Made by a program: the position numbers and the translations under genes. A stretch of DNA of 54,930 bases, from the NCBI GenBank assembly GCA_029784595.1, contig JAJETZ010000004.1, forward strand, positions 1 to 54,930, read 5' to 3'. Positions 1-10,595 of the stretch are shown here, in pieces (the first letter of the stretch is position 1; each line of letters starts with the position of its first letter). The notes under the pieces are model-generated. The model had not been told where the DNA came from, searched no databases, and worked only from the letters and a program-made list of their open reading frames with translations. This stretch comes from Wolbachia endosymbiont of Meromenopon meropis (GTDB lineage Bacteria > Pseudomonadota > Alphaproteobacteria > Rickettsiales > Anaplasmataceae).

Positions 1-221
1 AATACATGGATTAAAGAACTGAAAACTACTAAATAGTGTGTATAATATTAAACAGGATTATAATTGTAAAAATATGTTAATTAAGTTTCAATTAATTAAA
101 GAGAAAAGGAGATTGAAAGAAAAGAATTATGTGTTAAAGTTTTAAAACTAGCTATAAAAAGCATCTAATATTATAAGTACGGTCTTCTCTACTGATACAT
201 ATAATATAGTAGGTAGGTCTT

Positions 222-1580
222 CTAACTCATTTTAAATCTCTCGGTGTGTAACTCATTTGGCAAAGACTCCAGTACTTTTGGAGTGTTGAGTTCTTTATCT
301 TTTGCATGTATGCCAAGCTTATTAAGCTCTCGTGCAGTAGGAAATACTCTTGTTTCAAGCGAAGCTACAGTTTTATTATAATGATCAACAGCAGTCTTTA
401 AACTCTTTCGCAGATTATCAAAATTTTCTCCTATCGTGCAGATACGTTCATATAAAATATGACCTAATTCACTGATGATTCTCGCATTTTTACCTATCAT
501 TTCCTGCTTCCAACCATATGCTACTGCTTTAAGCAATGCAATTAAAGTGATCGGTGTCGCAATAATCACTTTTTTCTCTACTCCAATTTCTATTAAAGAA
601 GGCTCATATTCAAGTGCCGCACTAAAAACTCCTTCACCTGTAAGAAAAAGTACTACAAATTCTGGTGTATTTTCAAATTGATTCCAATATTCTTTTTTAC
701 ACAAATCATTTATATGTTTTTTTATTGCCATAGCATGATTCTTTAATTTTTCTCTTTGTATCTTCAAATCATTTTGCGAAATAGCATCTTGATAAGAATC
801 AAGAGGTACTTTAGCATCTATTATTATTTGTTTTCCAGATGGCATTTTGATTATTAGATCGGGACGTAATAAATTACCACTATTTCTGTCAACTATTGAT
901 GTCTGAGTAAAAAAATCACAGTATTCAATCATTCCTGCTATTTCTACAACTCTTTTTAGTTGCATTTCGCCCCATCTACCTCTGATGTTAGGCTTTCTCA
1001 GGGCATTAGCGAGGTTAGAAGCCTGGTTCATTAATACCACAATTTGCTCCTTTAAACCTTCATAGGCTCCTACTCTTTCCTTTTCCAAGGCTCGTATTTC
1101 GTTATCAAATTTTTCCAATTTCTCCCTGAGTGGAACTATAACTTCGTTAATTGTTACTTGTCTTTTTTTAAAATCATTTTCCGTTTCTTTTAACTTACTA
1201 TCAATTACTTCTCTTGCCAATTTTAAAAAATTATTATTGTTTGCCTGCAGAACTTCAAAAGAAAGTACTTTAAAAGCATTTTTAAATCTCTCTTCAGTTT
1301 TTGTCAGTAATTCTATTTCTTTCTTTTTTTCCTCGCGTTCTCTCCGCAGAATTATCTCGAATTCCGCATTGCTCACTTTTAAACGTACTACCTCTTCATT
1401 TTTATTAATTAAAGTCTGCTTTGTTTCACTAAGTTCACGTTCTAGCTTAGATAAATTCCCCTCAAGACTTGCTAATTTTATCCTTTCTTCACTCAATGTT
1501 CTATTTTTTTTTATGATTGTGTAGAAAAAAAATAACAAAGAAATAAAATTCAATCCAAGAAATATAAAATTAAAAAACAT
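222..1580 (-). CDS. rmuC: DNA recombination protein RmuC homologue
   Basis: RmuC family proteins are membrane-anchored, coiled-coil proteins with a nuclease-like fold, linked to limiting recombination at inverted repeats. The protein opens with one hydrophobic segment (about residues 2-22 from the ATG used here). A long charged coiled coil with many K, E and L residues follows, then the family core, recognised by the GRWGEMQL motif and the stretches around IIIDAKVPLDSY and FLTGEGVF. The frame stays open upstream to a TTG at 1622, adding 14 residues, but no Shine-Dalgarno is visible there. I prefer the ATG at 1580 because it places the membrane anchor at the N-terminus. It is isolated from its neighbours. 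Family assignment is firm; the start is uncertain. Confidence 0.9.
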   Translation of the reverse strand: MFFNFIFLGLNFISLLFFFYTIIKKNRTLSEERIKLASLEGNLSKLERELSETKQTLINKNEEVVRLKVSNAEFEIILRREREEKKKEIELLTKTEERFKNAFKVLSFEVLQANNNNFLKLAREVIDSKLKETENDFKKRQVTINEVIVPLREKLEKFDNEIRALEKERVGAYEGLKEQIVVLMNQASNLANALRKPNIRGRWGEMQLKRVVEIAGMIEYCDFFTQTSIVDRNSGNLLRPDLIIKMPSGKQIIIDAKVPLDSYQDAISQNDLKIQREKLKNHAMAIKKHINDLCKKEYWNQFENTPEFVVLFLTGEGVFSAALEYEPSLIEIGVEKKVIIATPITLIALLKAVAYGWKQEMIGKNARIISELGHILYERICTIGENFDNLRKSLKTAVDHYNKTVASLETRVFPTARELNKLGIHAKDKELNTPKVLESLPNELHTERFKMS

Positions 1581-1622
1581 CAGAATATAAAAACTACACC
1601 TATAATGGTTAATGGTATCCAA

Positions 1623-3238
1623 TTTTTACTTATATAGTAAAAGGAAAAGTAACAAAAATTTCTCACGATATGATTTTTTTTGAAGAATTTTCTGTTAAAT
1701 TGTGAAAATTTAAATTATTTAAAATAAAATTCTTAGCAATTCGCTTTTTTATTTAAAATATATATTTGCGTTAAATAACTTACTTGAAAAAGTAATATAT
1801 TTTTCTCCTTGGTTCTCAAGAACTTACTCTAAAACTAAATAATTTTTAAAATCTCAATTTTTCTTCATCTAAAATAGGTAATATACCCACTTTAGTTTTA
1901 ACTAAAGATTTATTTTTTTATATTACTAATAATATTAATCAATTAAGAACATCTTATTGCTTTATCTTCATGCCAATAAAGCAATCTCAGATATCTATCT
2001 TACCTTGATTGGTTTATTACTAATCTAATTCTAACATTTTTCTACATATCATTCTATTATTGGGCGTGTATTAAAATTGCAATTTACATATCGATACTAT
2101 TTACCAGCATATAATGCCTGTTTAATAATATTAATTACATAGATATGTATATCTTAAAAAGATTATAATTAGTATATAAATAATAAAAATATTCGCTTTA
2201 TCATATTTCAAATATATGTACGAAATCTACTTAAATTCATAATTTACATTACATCTTTTATAAGATTTTTATCTTTTTACTTAAAGATCTTCTGAATTAA
2301 ATTAGTAACAAATTTTTATTATAAATTTTTAAATAACCTTTATTTAATTCTTCTTTTTTTTTGATACATCAATACTAGTATTTTTTTAAATTCAAAAGCA
2401 TACAAAAACTTTCAGTACATCATCAGTGTTTAAACTTTTAATTCAAATATGTTAGTTAAAACAGCCTTCAAATTTATCCAGTTTTACTTCTGACTAAATA
2501 GAATTAGATTCTACGATCTAAGATTTTCGTAAAAATTGCAGAATTTTTTAAACTACGCTCGAATAAAATCTCATCTCCCATTAACTTAAAGACTATTCCT
2601 ACTGTAAATATTTTTAAGTAAAGAGGTGGTAGTACCACCTATCTCTCATTATTTTAATAAATCTAATGCTCTATTATTTAGAGAGAACTAACTTTTTTCC
2701 GCAATATATTATATATAGCTCACATTCAATTTCAATTCACTTGAAAACTTTTTGTAATTTTCATACATTTAACTTCCTAAACTAGGACGAATAATTCATC
2801 CGCTATACAAATAAAACTGATAATATACAACCTTGATTGAATCAAAATGCCTTTGGGTTATTGCTCCATCTATCTACATTCGCATGGCACTGTAAAATTT
2901 TTACTGATTTAAATATCGGTCTTGTTAAATAAAGTCAGTTCATAACAACATAATAAAAACAGCAATATAATGACAAACAAAATACATTAGAGCTATTTTT
3001 AATAGCAAAAATATAATTATAATTTTTCTCTATACTCCTACAGCAAATACCTCTCCCTCTCGTAATACAATATCGATATATATCATATTAATAATTAATT
3101 ATTAGCCTGAAAAGTTGTTCTAATACAAAACAAAATATTTAAAATAGCTAATCGAAAAACATAAAAATTATGGTCTCATAATAGTACTCATCATTTTTAC
3201 ATCAAAATACTTTTTATTTTTGTGTTTTTTATATATCC
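1623..3238. other. Long intergenic region with coding remnants
   Basis: There is no intact gene in this 1.6 kb. On the minus strand, one frame through about 1990-2140 reads like protein (fragments such as IKQALYAGK, NTRPIIE, NKPIKVR, ISEIALLA) but is cut by TAG at 2097-2099, TGA at 2049-2051 and further stops. A second minus-strand stretch at 2796-2873 (containing GAITQRHFDSIKVV) is open between two stops. These look like debris of one or more dead genes that I cannot name. A short perfect hairpin lies at 2624-2640. Confidence 0.35.
2624..2640. repeat. Perfect inverted repeat (hairpin)
   Basis: AGGTGG and CCACCT flank the five-base loop TAGTA, and the pairing can extend inward by two more bases. 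It is GC-rich compared with its surroundings. There is no clear T-run on either side, so I cannot call it a terminator. It lies between rmuC and pyrF inside apparently decayed DNA. Confidence 0.4.
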
Positions 3239-3925
3239 CTAACTTTTAAGAAGTGATTCTAATATTAATTCAGCGCTATTTATAGGATTTTTACTTTTTG
3301 TGATGGGTCTACCAATTACAATATAATCAGCTCCCGAACTGATTGCTTCTTTTGGCGTTGCTGTTCTTTTTTGATCATCGCATTTATGGTATAGACGAAT
3401 TCCCGGAGTAATAATTGTAAAGTTTTTACCACATTCTTGACGTACTTGCTGCGCTTCAAATGCAGAGCAAACTATTCCATGTAGCTGAATCTTTTTTGCT
3501 ATCTTCGCAAGTAAGACTACTTGCGATTTTATCTCCTTTGTTACTCCAAGTTCATTTAAATCCTCATTGTCAATGCTAGTTAACACTGTTACTCCTATCA
3601 GTTTTATCTCTGTATCTTTCACTACATTGAGAGCATCACTTAACATTCTCGTGCCACCACTTATATGTAAAGTTAATATTTTAACGCCAAGAATTTTTTT
3701 TATTGCTTTAACTGTCTTAGTCACAGTACTTGGGATGTCATGCAATTTTAGATCCAAAAAAATCGGTATATTACACTTTGCAATCTCTTTTACTCCACAA
3801 GGACCATGAGCAATAAAAAATTCTGGTCCAAGCTTTATCATACTAACCTTACCATATAAGGTATGAGCTAATAATACTGCCTTATTTAAATCTTGTGTAT
3901 CTAATGCACATATTATTGGATTCAT
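3239..3925 (-). CDS. pyrF: Orotidine 5'-phosphate decarboxylase
   Basis: PyrF catalyses the last step of de novo UMP synthesis, decarboxylating OMP to UMP in the cytoplasm. The 228-residue length fits the bacterial TIM-barrel family. The catalytic Asp-Lys-Asp signature is seen as DLKLHD at residues 58-63 (D58, K60, D63). The phosphate-binding motif GADYIVIGRPI lies near the C-terminus, and the early barrel strand reads ICALDT. The ATG is preceded by AGGAG about seven bases upstream, a good Shine-Dalgarno for this AT-rich genome. It stands alone, with about 1.6 kb downstream and 1 kb upstream lacking intact genes. Assignment is secure. Confidence 0.95.
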   Translation of the reverse strand: MNPIICALDTQDLNKAVLLAHTLYGKVSMIKLGPEFFIAHGPCGVKEIAKCNIPIFLDLKLHDIPSTVTKTVKAIKKILGVKILTLHISGGTRMLSDALNVVKDTEIKLIGVTVLTSIDNEDLNELGVTKEIKSQVVLLAKIAKKIQLHGIVCSAFEAQQVRQECGKNFTIITPGIRLYHKCDDQKRTATPKEAISSGADYIVIGRPITKSKNPINSAELILESLLKS

Positions 3926-4887
3926 TATCTATCTCCTATTTAGAATAATCCTCTTTAGACTCTAAGAATTAAGATTACATCTTGCAACTTTTTACTTCAT
4001 AAGCTTAAATTTTAATTTAAATTCTGATATATCTATCAAAATGTAAGGCTGCATATAACATTAGTGTTTAAGTGTTCAATTGAAAACTGAAAGTTAATTT
4101 CCGAGACACCTAAAAATATCAAGAATTTTCTCTTGTTTTATATATTTAAATAGATTAACTCAACAGGTTGATCTTCACTTCTAAAACTAATTTAAAAAAA
4201 TTAGCTTTTTCTTTAACTGTTTTGTCGTTTTAATTAGCATTCTTTTTCTGTTTTTATTTTTATTCCAAGCAATGCTTTGACTCATCATATAACTCATCAT
4301 ATCGAGGTATAATTTCATATATTCTATTTTTATCATTTTCTAGCGCTTCATTTTTATCTTTTATTTTTTCTTTAAAATTATCAAATAAAACTGCTCTCTT
4401 TAATTCTAACTCTGTACTTTAATTAACTAATCTTTTTCATATATAATGCTTGTATTTTATCTACATTTTCCTTTCTATTTTAAGAAAAACTAACTCTCGC
4501 TTATTCTAGTTCCTTCGTTTTAAAATATTTTATTTTCTAATGTTTTGTCCTTTTACTTAGAAAAATTTACCTCTCTCAATTTTATTGATTGAAATTTTCA
4601 CCAATCACTTCACACAAAAATATAATTTTTAAAAGAAACGAATACAGCAAAAGTAAAAAAAATACAATATTTTATATAAATAAAAAATTGCAATAGGCAC
4701 TGAAGATAAAACTGATATTAAAATATAACTAAAAAGTTTGCTATAAAAAAAAGCAAAACAATCGCTTCTTATTTAAGGAAATTTATCAATTATCCCCCAA
4801 TAATTCACATCATTATAAAAATGAAATAATTATTAGGATTGAATTTATTCTTGTTTAAATTCTTTTTTAACCTTGGTATAATGCTTA
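3926..4887. other. Intergenic region with a degraded coiled-coil coding segment
   Basis: No intact gene is present. The plus strand is strongly pyrimidine-rich from about 4200 to 4600, as expected if a Lys/Glu-rich coiled-coil protein was once encoded on the minus strand. The best segment is listed separately at 4260-4418. Further out, shorter minus-strand pieces (for example DKIQALYMKKIS and LKIERKM) lie in other frames. Confidence 0.35.
4260..4418 (-). pseudogene. Remnant of a coiled-coil protein gene
   Basis: This minus-strand frame is open for 52 codons between an upstream TAA (4419-4421) and its own TAA. It has no ATG. The peptide is rich in Lys, Glu, Asp and Leu with heptad-like spacing (for example KEKIKDKNEALENDKNR), the pattern of a long coiled coil. 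The pieces just upstream continue in the same style in shifted frames. I infer a frameshifted dead gene of unknown identity. AT-rich DNA favours Lys codons by chance, so the call is tentative. Confidence 0.35.
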
Positions 4888-7377
4888 TTATAATAATTCT
4901 ATATCTATAGCAAATTTTCCATCTTCTGTTGTAAATCCTGTTATATCTTCATTCCATTTTATTACTTCGGCATTACAAACAGCTTGTAAATCATTCTGTG
5001 CGGATTGGCTCAACCTATTTTCTCGTATATTCGCTTTTATAGTTATTCTTTTTACTAAATGTTTAATTGATACATTATTATCTGTCTTTATTTTTCTCAC
5101 AAGATTCAATATCTGTACAAAATTATCGCCCATTTCTTCAGAATATCTATCGCAAATAAGCTCTTCTTTAAGAGGCCAATTACTTCGATTGTGAATAGAA
5201 TTATAGCTATATAAATTATAGTATATTTCTTCAGTAATATATGGCAAAAAAGGTGCAAATAATCGCAAAATAACATTTAATAGACACGCCAAACTCTGTT
5301 TAGCACTCAAACTTGCTTCACTACTAGTAGTAGTTCCATATGCACGTTTTTTTACTAATTCTAAGTAATTATTACAAAAATTTTTCCAAAAAAACTCCTC
5401 TATTGTTCGCAAGGCTTCACAATATGCAAATTGCAACAGATTTCTCGTTGCTATATCTATTACTTTGTATAATTTGGATAGTACCCACTTATCCATAGTC
5501 TCACTAACAGAATTTATTTCCACCGCTTGATACTTTTCCATAAAAGTAGAAACAAACCTGCTGGCATTCCAGAGTTTTGTAACGAGGCGCTTACCTACTT
5601 TGAATATATTTTCAGAGTAAACTGTATCAACTCCCAGTCTTGAGCTCGCTGCCCAATAACGCACCACATCAGCACCATATGTCTCAAGTATTAAATAAGG
5701 AGTAATAACATTACCTTTTGATTTACTCATCTTATTTTTATCTTCAGTTAAACACCAACCACTAATCATGATATTTTTCCATGGTAGAGAGTTTGAATGA
5801 TAATGTGCTTTTAAAATTGTATAAAAAGCCCAGGTTCTTATTATTTCATGACTTTGACTGCGTAAATCTAAAGGAAACATCTTATTATAACAATAATTAT
5901 TCGATAAGCAAAATTCATTATTTACTGATAGTACATTTATCTGAGGAGTAATAGCACTTGTAGCCCAAGTATCCATGATGTCTTGATCTGGTATAACTTC
6001 TTCTTCACGATATCCTACTGGTAAATCTTTAAGTGGATCAATAGGAAGATCTTTAACCTCAGCTAAAATAATCTTAGCTTCTTCTTCTTTTTTACATTTT
6101 AAATACCATACTGGAAATGGTACACCAAAATAACGCTGCCTTGAAATACACCAATCCCAACTTAATCCGTCTATCCACACTTCCATGCGTTTTCGCATGG
6201 TATCTGGATACCAATTACATTTCCTAATTTTATCTAAAAGTTCAGATTTTTCTTCCAAAACCTTTATAAACCATTGATAAGTAGGTAATATTTCAAGTGG
6301 AGCGCCAGATCTTTCTGCACATTTAACAGAATGAGAAATACTAATACTCTCTATCAAAAGTCCTTTCTCGTTTAGAAGCTCAATCATTTTACTTCTCGCT
6401 TCTTTAACCTTTAGTCCATTCAATATATTACTTATCGTCTCAATACTTCGACGTTTGAATCTGTCATTATTATGAACCGAATTCAAACTTATTTTTCCAT
6501 CCTGATCAATGATAATCTTTATAGGCAAGTTGTGTTTTTGTTGCCAATATATATCAAGTTCATCACCAAACGTAGAACACATAACCAATCCAGTACCTTT
6601 ATCTATTCTTACCTTATCATCAGCTATAATTGGAACTTTTTCCTCTGTTATTGCTACTCTAACCATTTTCCCAATTAAATTAATGTGACGTGTATCTTTT
6701 GGATGACAAAAAATTGCAACGCATGCCGGAATCAATTCCGGACGTGTAGTTGCAATTTTGATTTTTTCATTTTCTTCAGTAGAAAAAATTATAGTGTTTA
6801 AGGACGATTCGAAAATTTTGTCTTCCGTTTCTGCTTGCGCAATTGCAGTTTTATCAATTGGATCCCAAAGAATAGGCTGCATCTTCCTATAAGCATAACC
6901 TTTATTATACAAATCAATAAATGACATTTGTGAAAGTTTCACAATTTCCTTATCCATTGTATGATATTCCAAACTCCAGTCATAACTAATGCCAACTGAT
7001 TTAAATAAATTCTTGAATTCATGCTTTGATTTTTCAACAACCTCATAACACATTTTCATAAATTTTTCTCTGCCAACTTCTTTTGCACGAATCTTATAAA
7101 TTTGTTCAACTAATCTTTCAGTTGGAAGTCCATTATCATCAAATCCAATCGGATAAAAAACATCTCTTCCGAACATACGCTGAAATCTTGCAATAAAATC
7201 TGTATGACAATAGCTAAACACATGACCAATGTGTAATTTCCCCGATATTGTAGGTGGAGGTGTGTCTATAGTGAAAGTGTTATTTCTTTCACCATTCCAT
7301 TTGTAAACTTTACTGCTTTCCCACAGCATGTTGTACTTAACTTCAACTCTTTTAAAATTATACTTTTCTTCTAACAT
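4888..7377 (-). CDS. valS: Valyl-tRNA synthetase (archaeal-type)
   Basis: This class Ia synthetase charges tRNA-Val and edits mischarged threonine. The catalytic HIGH motif is at residues 49-52 within GKLHIGHVF, and KMSKS is at about 549-553. The CP1 editing insertion contains ATTRPE near residue 209. WYPDTMRKRMEVWIDGLSWDWCISRQRYFG, quoted here by position only, spans about residues 389-418 and is typical of ValS. The C-terminal anticodon-binding helical domain follows. At 829 residues it is shorter than the roughly 950-residue E. coli enzyme. The length and the absence of an obvious C-terminal coiled-coil arm fit the archaeal-type ValS known from Rickettsiales. The start is ATG. No partner gene is adjacent. 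Confidence 0.95.
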   Translation of the reverse strand: MLEEKYNFKRVEVKYNMLWESSKVYKWNGERNNTFTIDTPPPTISGKLHIGHVFSYCHTDFIARFQRMFGRDVFYPIGFDDNGLPTERLVEQIYKIRAKEVGREKFMKMCYEVVEKSKHEFKNLFKSVGISYDWSLEYHTMDKEIVKLSQMSFIDLYNKGYAYRKMQPILWDPIDKTAIAQAETEDKIFESSLNTIIFSTEENEKIKIATTRPELIPACVAIFCHPKDTRHINLIGKMVRVAITEEKVPIIADDKVRIDKGTGLVMCSTFGDELDIYWQQKHNLPIKIIIDQDGKISLNSVHNNDRFKRRSIETISNILNGLKVKEARSKMIELLNEKGLLIESISISHSVKCAERSGAPLEILPTYQWFIKVLEEKSELLDKIRKCNWYPDTMRKRMEVWIDGLSWDWCISRQRYFGVPFPVWYLKCKKEEEAKIILAEVKDLPIDPLKDLPVGYREEEVIPDQDIMDTWATSAITPQINVLSVNNEFCLSNNYCYNKMFPLDLRSQSHEIIRTWAFYTILKAHYHSNSLPWKNIMISGWCLTEDKNKMSKSKGNVITPYLILETYGADVVRYWAASSRLGVDTVYSENIFKVGKRLVTKLWNASRFVSTFMEKYQAVEINSVSETMDKWVLSKLYKVIDIATRNLLQFAYCEALRTIEEFFWKNFCNNYLELVKKRAYGTTTSSEASLSAKQSLACLLNVILRLFAPFLPYITEEIYYNLYSYNSIHNRSNWPLKEELICDRYSEEMGDNFVQILNLVRKIKTDNNVSIKHLVKRITIKANIRENRLSQSAQNDLQAVCNAEVIKWNEDITGFTTEDGKFAIDIELL

Positions 7378-9085
7378 AAATATTTTTTTTAATTTTGAGC
7401 TTTAAACTAACGTGATAAAATAAATACTTTTAAGTAAATTTTTTATAAAAAAATATCAACAAATATTTTGTTGAAATTAATTTTTAATAGAAATTATGTG
7501 ATGATTTTTTATTGACTTCAAACACCACTTAGTAAAGTCAAAATAGAAAATGCCATTGCATTAAAATGCGTATCGCAATTTTAAAGAGATCAATCAACAA
7601 TCAGCAACATAAAATACAATAGTAATTGCACACGTTACAAAACGGATAGTATCATGATGAGCTTTCAAAAAATATAAGAGATAAAACAAATCAAAGAACC
7701 TATGTTTTTATATAAAGCGTGATAAATGTGTGTGCGCTACACATTTTCTAAGATAAAAACAGTATTCTAAAAAGAAGATCCTTTATTCATGAAAGAAATT
7801 TTCAATAGTGTTGAGAACAACGAGATTTACTTGAAAGTAAAAACGCAAAGAAAAAGAATTAAAAAAAATAATAAAACTGCTTAATTTGTGAGTATGAATA
7901 AATAAAATAGAAAATAAAAACAAAATATTTGAAAGTCTTGTGTACCATCTAAGGTTAGAAACCTTACTCTAGATAGAGTTAAAGATTAAAACTAGAAATT
8001 CAATTTTATTGAATTAAGATAAAGATAAAAAATTACAGGTTTAAAAAAATCAACTGAGTAGTCAAGACTATAGGGAAGATTCCAGTTTCTTATATTTATG
8101 CTACCTACTGTTAGTATTAATGTGTCTCGCTCTCATTGAGAGTAACATTTAATTTACACATAAATCTAATCAAACTGGATTTTTTTTGAGTAAATTGGCA
8201 ATCTCTATTGTCCTTTTTTAAGAATTAATAAATGCACTTGTAATTAACAACTTAAAATAGAAAATAAGAGACATTTTTAGTATTCAGGTAATTTTTAGAC
8301 ACAAACAAAAGCTTTTAAAAACACAAAAAATAAATAATAACGCATTCAGCGCAGGCCAAAGATAGCTTATTGAACTCGTGTATACTAATCAAAAATATAA
8401 AGACTATCAAAAACAATCCTTAATTCTCATCTCAAAAAAAAAGATATTCTTTCCAAATTTTTCACCAAAAAAAAATAAAAGCAAAAACAATGTAATATTT
8501 CATTATATCTTTGGTAATAAAGATCAAAAAATTATTCAAATCATTTTATTTTAACTTTTTTGAAAAATTTCCCTAAAATTTAAGAAGTCTCAATGGTGTG
8601 ATAAAATCATCAAAATAAGCAATGAATAAAACGTCTTCAAAATTCATGCAAGTAAGAAGGACAGACAATGATAAAAACTGTAAATATATATATATATGTA
8701 CTACAGCACATTTGGTGTGTATGAACTTAAATTCATTTGAGATTAATTGTACCACAAAATAATTGTTGTAAAATTGCATTTAAAGATGCGTTCTTAACTT
8801 AAAAAAAAAGAATTATTTAGAAATAAAAATGCAATATAAGTAAACTTTTTATAACACCAATATAATCATATGAGCTATCATTTGTTTATAAAATAATGAC
8901 TTTGATAATATTAAAAGATGATTAATACTTCACAGTATCTGCTTAAATTTAAATTTAAGATTTTATGTTGATATTAAATCTCAAAATGAGCATTCTACTT
9001 AAATATTAAAATATTATTATTTTTATTGAAATGCGCCATTGAATATTTTAACAAAAATATAAAAATTTAAATTTAAACAAAGAAC
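7378..9085. other. Intergenic region between divergent valS and secF
   Basis: This 1.7 kb must hold the promoters of valS (minus) and secF (plus), but I cannot pin either. Open stretches with weak coding character are present: a 31-codon plus ORF starting at 7789, a plus frame at 8366-8554 open for 62 codons without a start codon and rich in Lys and Ile, and a minus ATG ORF of 68 codons at 8573-8779 that runs through a TA microsatellite near 8688. None has a recognisable domain or a clear ribosome binding site. I treat them as chance or remnant frames. Confidence 0.3.
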
Positions 9086-9949
9086 ATGGCAGTGAGACTT
9101 ATTTTAGATAATCTGGATATCAAATTTAGTAAATATGGGAGGTTAACTGCACTTGTTAGTATTATTTTAATTATTTTTTCAATACTAACTGTCATTATTC
9201 GAGGGATAAACTTAGGCATAGACTTCACAGGTGGAATTTTGATAGAAATAAAATCTTTGAGCAAGGAAGAAAATCATATTGCTCTTGATGCATTGAAAGA
9301 AAATGGCTTTAAAATACAGAGCGTAAAAACAAGTGACAATTTAGTCATTCGTTTTAAAGAAGAAAAAGACGAATCTAAAATTAAAAAAATAAAAAATTTA
9401 CTAAAAGACAAACTAGGTGAATCAGTAAATTACCATAAAATGGACTATGTTGGTCCACAGATAAGTTCAACACAAATATTTCAAGGAGTATTATCTGTAT
9501 TAATTGCTATTGTTGGAATATTTTTCTACATATGGATCAGATTTAACTTGCAATGTGGATTTAGTGGAGTAATTACATTAGTTCATGATATAATTTTAAC
9601 AGTCGGTTTTATTAGCTTGACTGGTATTGAATTTAATATTCCATCAGTCGCTGCTCTTCTCACCGTAGTTGGTTATTCAATTAATAATTCAGTGGTTATA
9701 TATGATAGAATTCGAGAATATCAAAAAAATGATAAAGATAGGCATAAAATAATAGATGCGAGTATCAACGCTACATTATTTCGCACTATCTTAACTTCTG
9801 GCACAACTTTACTATCTGCTCTTCCTTTGGTATTAATTTGCACAGATATAGTTAGAGACTTTAGCCTTATTATCTTTTTTGGTATTACAATTGGCACATG
9901 CTCTGCAATATTCATCTCTGCTCCTATATTAACATGGAAGTTTCAGTGA
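9086..9949 (+). CDS. secF: Protein translocase subunit SecF
   Basis: SecF works with SecD beside SecYEG in the inner membrane and uses the proton gradient to help complete protein export. The 287-residue protein has a first membrane segment at about 21-38. The family signature IDFTGG follows at 45-50, then a periplasmic domain and five C-terminal membrane segments, with conserved patterns such as [15 protein letters not shown] and [14 protein letters not shown]. secD is not adjacent, consistent with split secD/secF in this family. Its stop overlaps the 3' end of the convergent aspartic protease gene by 7 bp. Confidence 0.95.
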   Translation: MAVRLILDNLDIKFSKYGRLTALVSIILIIFSILTVIIRGINLGIDFTGGILIEIKSLSKEENHIALDALKENGFKIQSVKTSDNLVIRFKEEKDESKIKKIKNLLKDKLGESVNYHKMDYVGPQISSTQIFQGVLSVLIAIVGIFFYIWIRFNLQCGFSGVITLVHDIILTVGFISLTGIEFNIPSVAALLTVVGYSINNSVVIYDRIREYQKNDKDRHKIIDASINATLFRTILTSGTTLLSALPLVLICTDIVRDFSLIIFFGITIGTCSAIFISAPILTWKFQ

Positions 9950-10455
9950 ACAGATTTACGATATAATGTCAATTTATTATCTCTGATAGTGAAGTGAAAG
10001 TATTTCAAAAAACTCATACCAAGCAATGAACGATGCATAGAATGAGTATTAACACTAGCCTGTACGTTATTGATTAAAAAATTCCCTATTTTAATTTGGG
10101 ATATTTGAATTACTCCAGCTTTTACCTGACCTTTTGCAGTTTCATATATTTTAAAATCTTGAATATTCTTTAAATTAATACCAGCATTCAGCGCATCTCT
10201 TTGCGAAAGAACTATGTCTGTTGCACCTGTGTCAAGCAAAAACATTACATTACAACCATTAACTTGAGCTTGAATATAAAAATGTCCATCATATGATTTA
10301 GTAAATTCAATACTTTCACTATCTTTCATCTTTCCGTTATATGGTAAAAAAGTGTTACGAAACCTATCGTCAAACTTGACTTTGTGCGAATCAATAAATA
10401 TTGCAACAATGATTATTATTAGCAACCAAATAACTAGATTTTTTACCGAGTGCAT
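9943..10455 (-). CDS. Clan AA (retropepsin-like) aspartic protease, membrane-anchored
   Basis: The protein has an N-terminal hydrophobic anchor (about residues 7-21) and then one retropepsin-like domain. Its active-site motif is [14 protein letters not shown], with the catalytic Asp at residue 75, followed by a C-terminal LLGMSFL flap and hydrophobic motif. This matches the single-domain, dimer-forming aspartic proteases common in alphaproteobacteria (TIGR02281-like). It probably faces the periplasm. Its substrate is unknown. It is convergent with secF and overlaps its 3' end by 7 bp. The start is ATG. At 170 residues the length is typical. Confidence 0.85.
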   Translation of the reverse strand: MHSVKNLVIWLLIIIIVAIFIDSHKVKFDDRFRNTFLPYNGKMKDSESIEFTKSYDGHFYIQAQVNGCNVMFLLDTGATDIVLSQRDALNAGINLKNIQDFKIYETAKGQVKAGVIQISQIKIGNFLINNVQASVNTHSMHRSLLGMSFLKYFHFTIRDNKLTLYRKSVH

Positions 10456-10595
10456 ATTGTCAAAATATGAAGATATTAAAATAAATTTAAAAATCAGCGT
10501 TAAAAGTTACTATTAAAAATAGGTAAATTTTATTGTTTTAGTACAATATTTAATATACTCTTTTTTTTTTGAAAGATAAAATTATCTTACATTTT

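Noticed and set aside
475-1524. Plus-strand frames inside rmuC
   Set aside because: They are antisense shadows of the clear rmuC reading frame.
8688-8699. TA microsatellite, also seen near 34037
   Set aside because: Simple repeats are expected at this base composition and show no association with a gene end or array.
8573-8779. 68-codon minus ORF upstream of secF
   Set aside because: It runs through a TA microsatellite, has no Shine-Dalgarno and no family resemblance.
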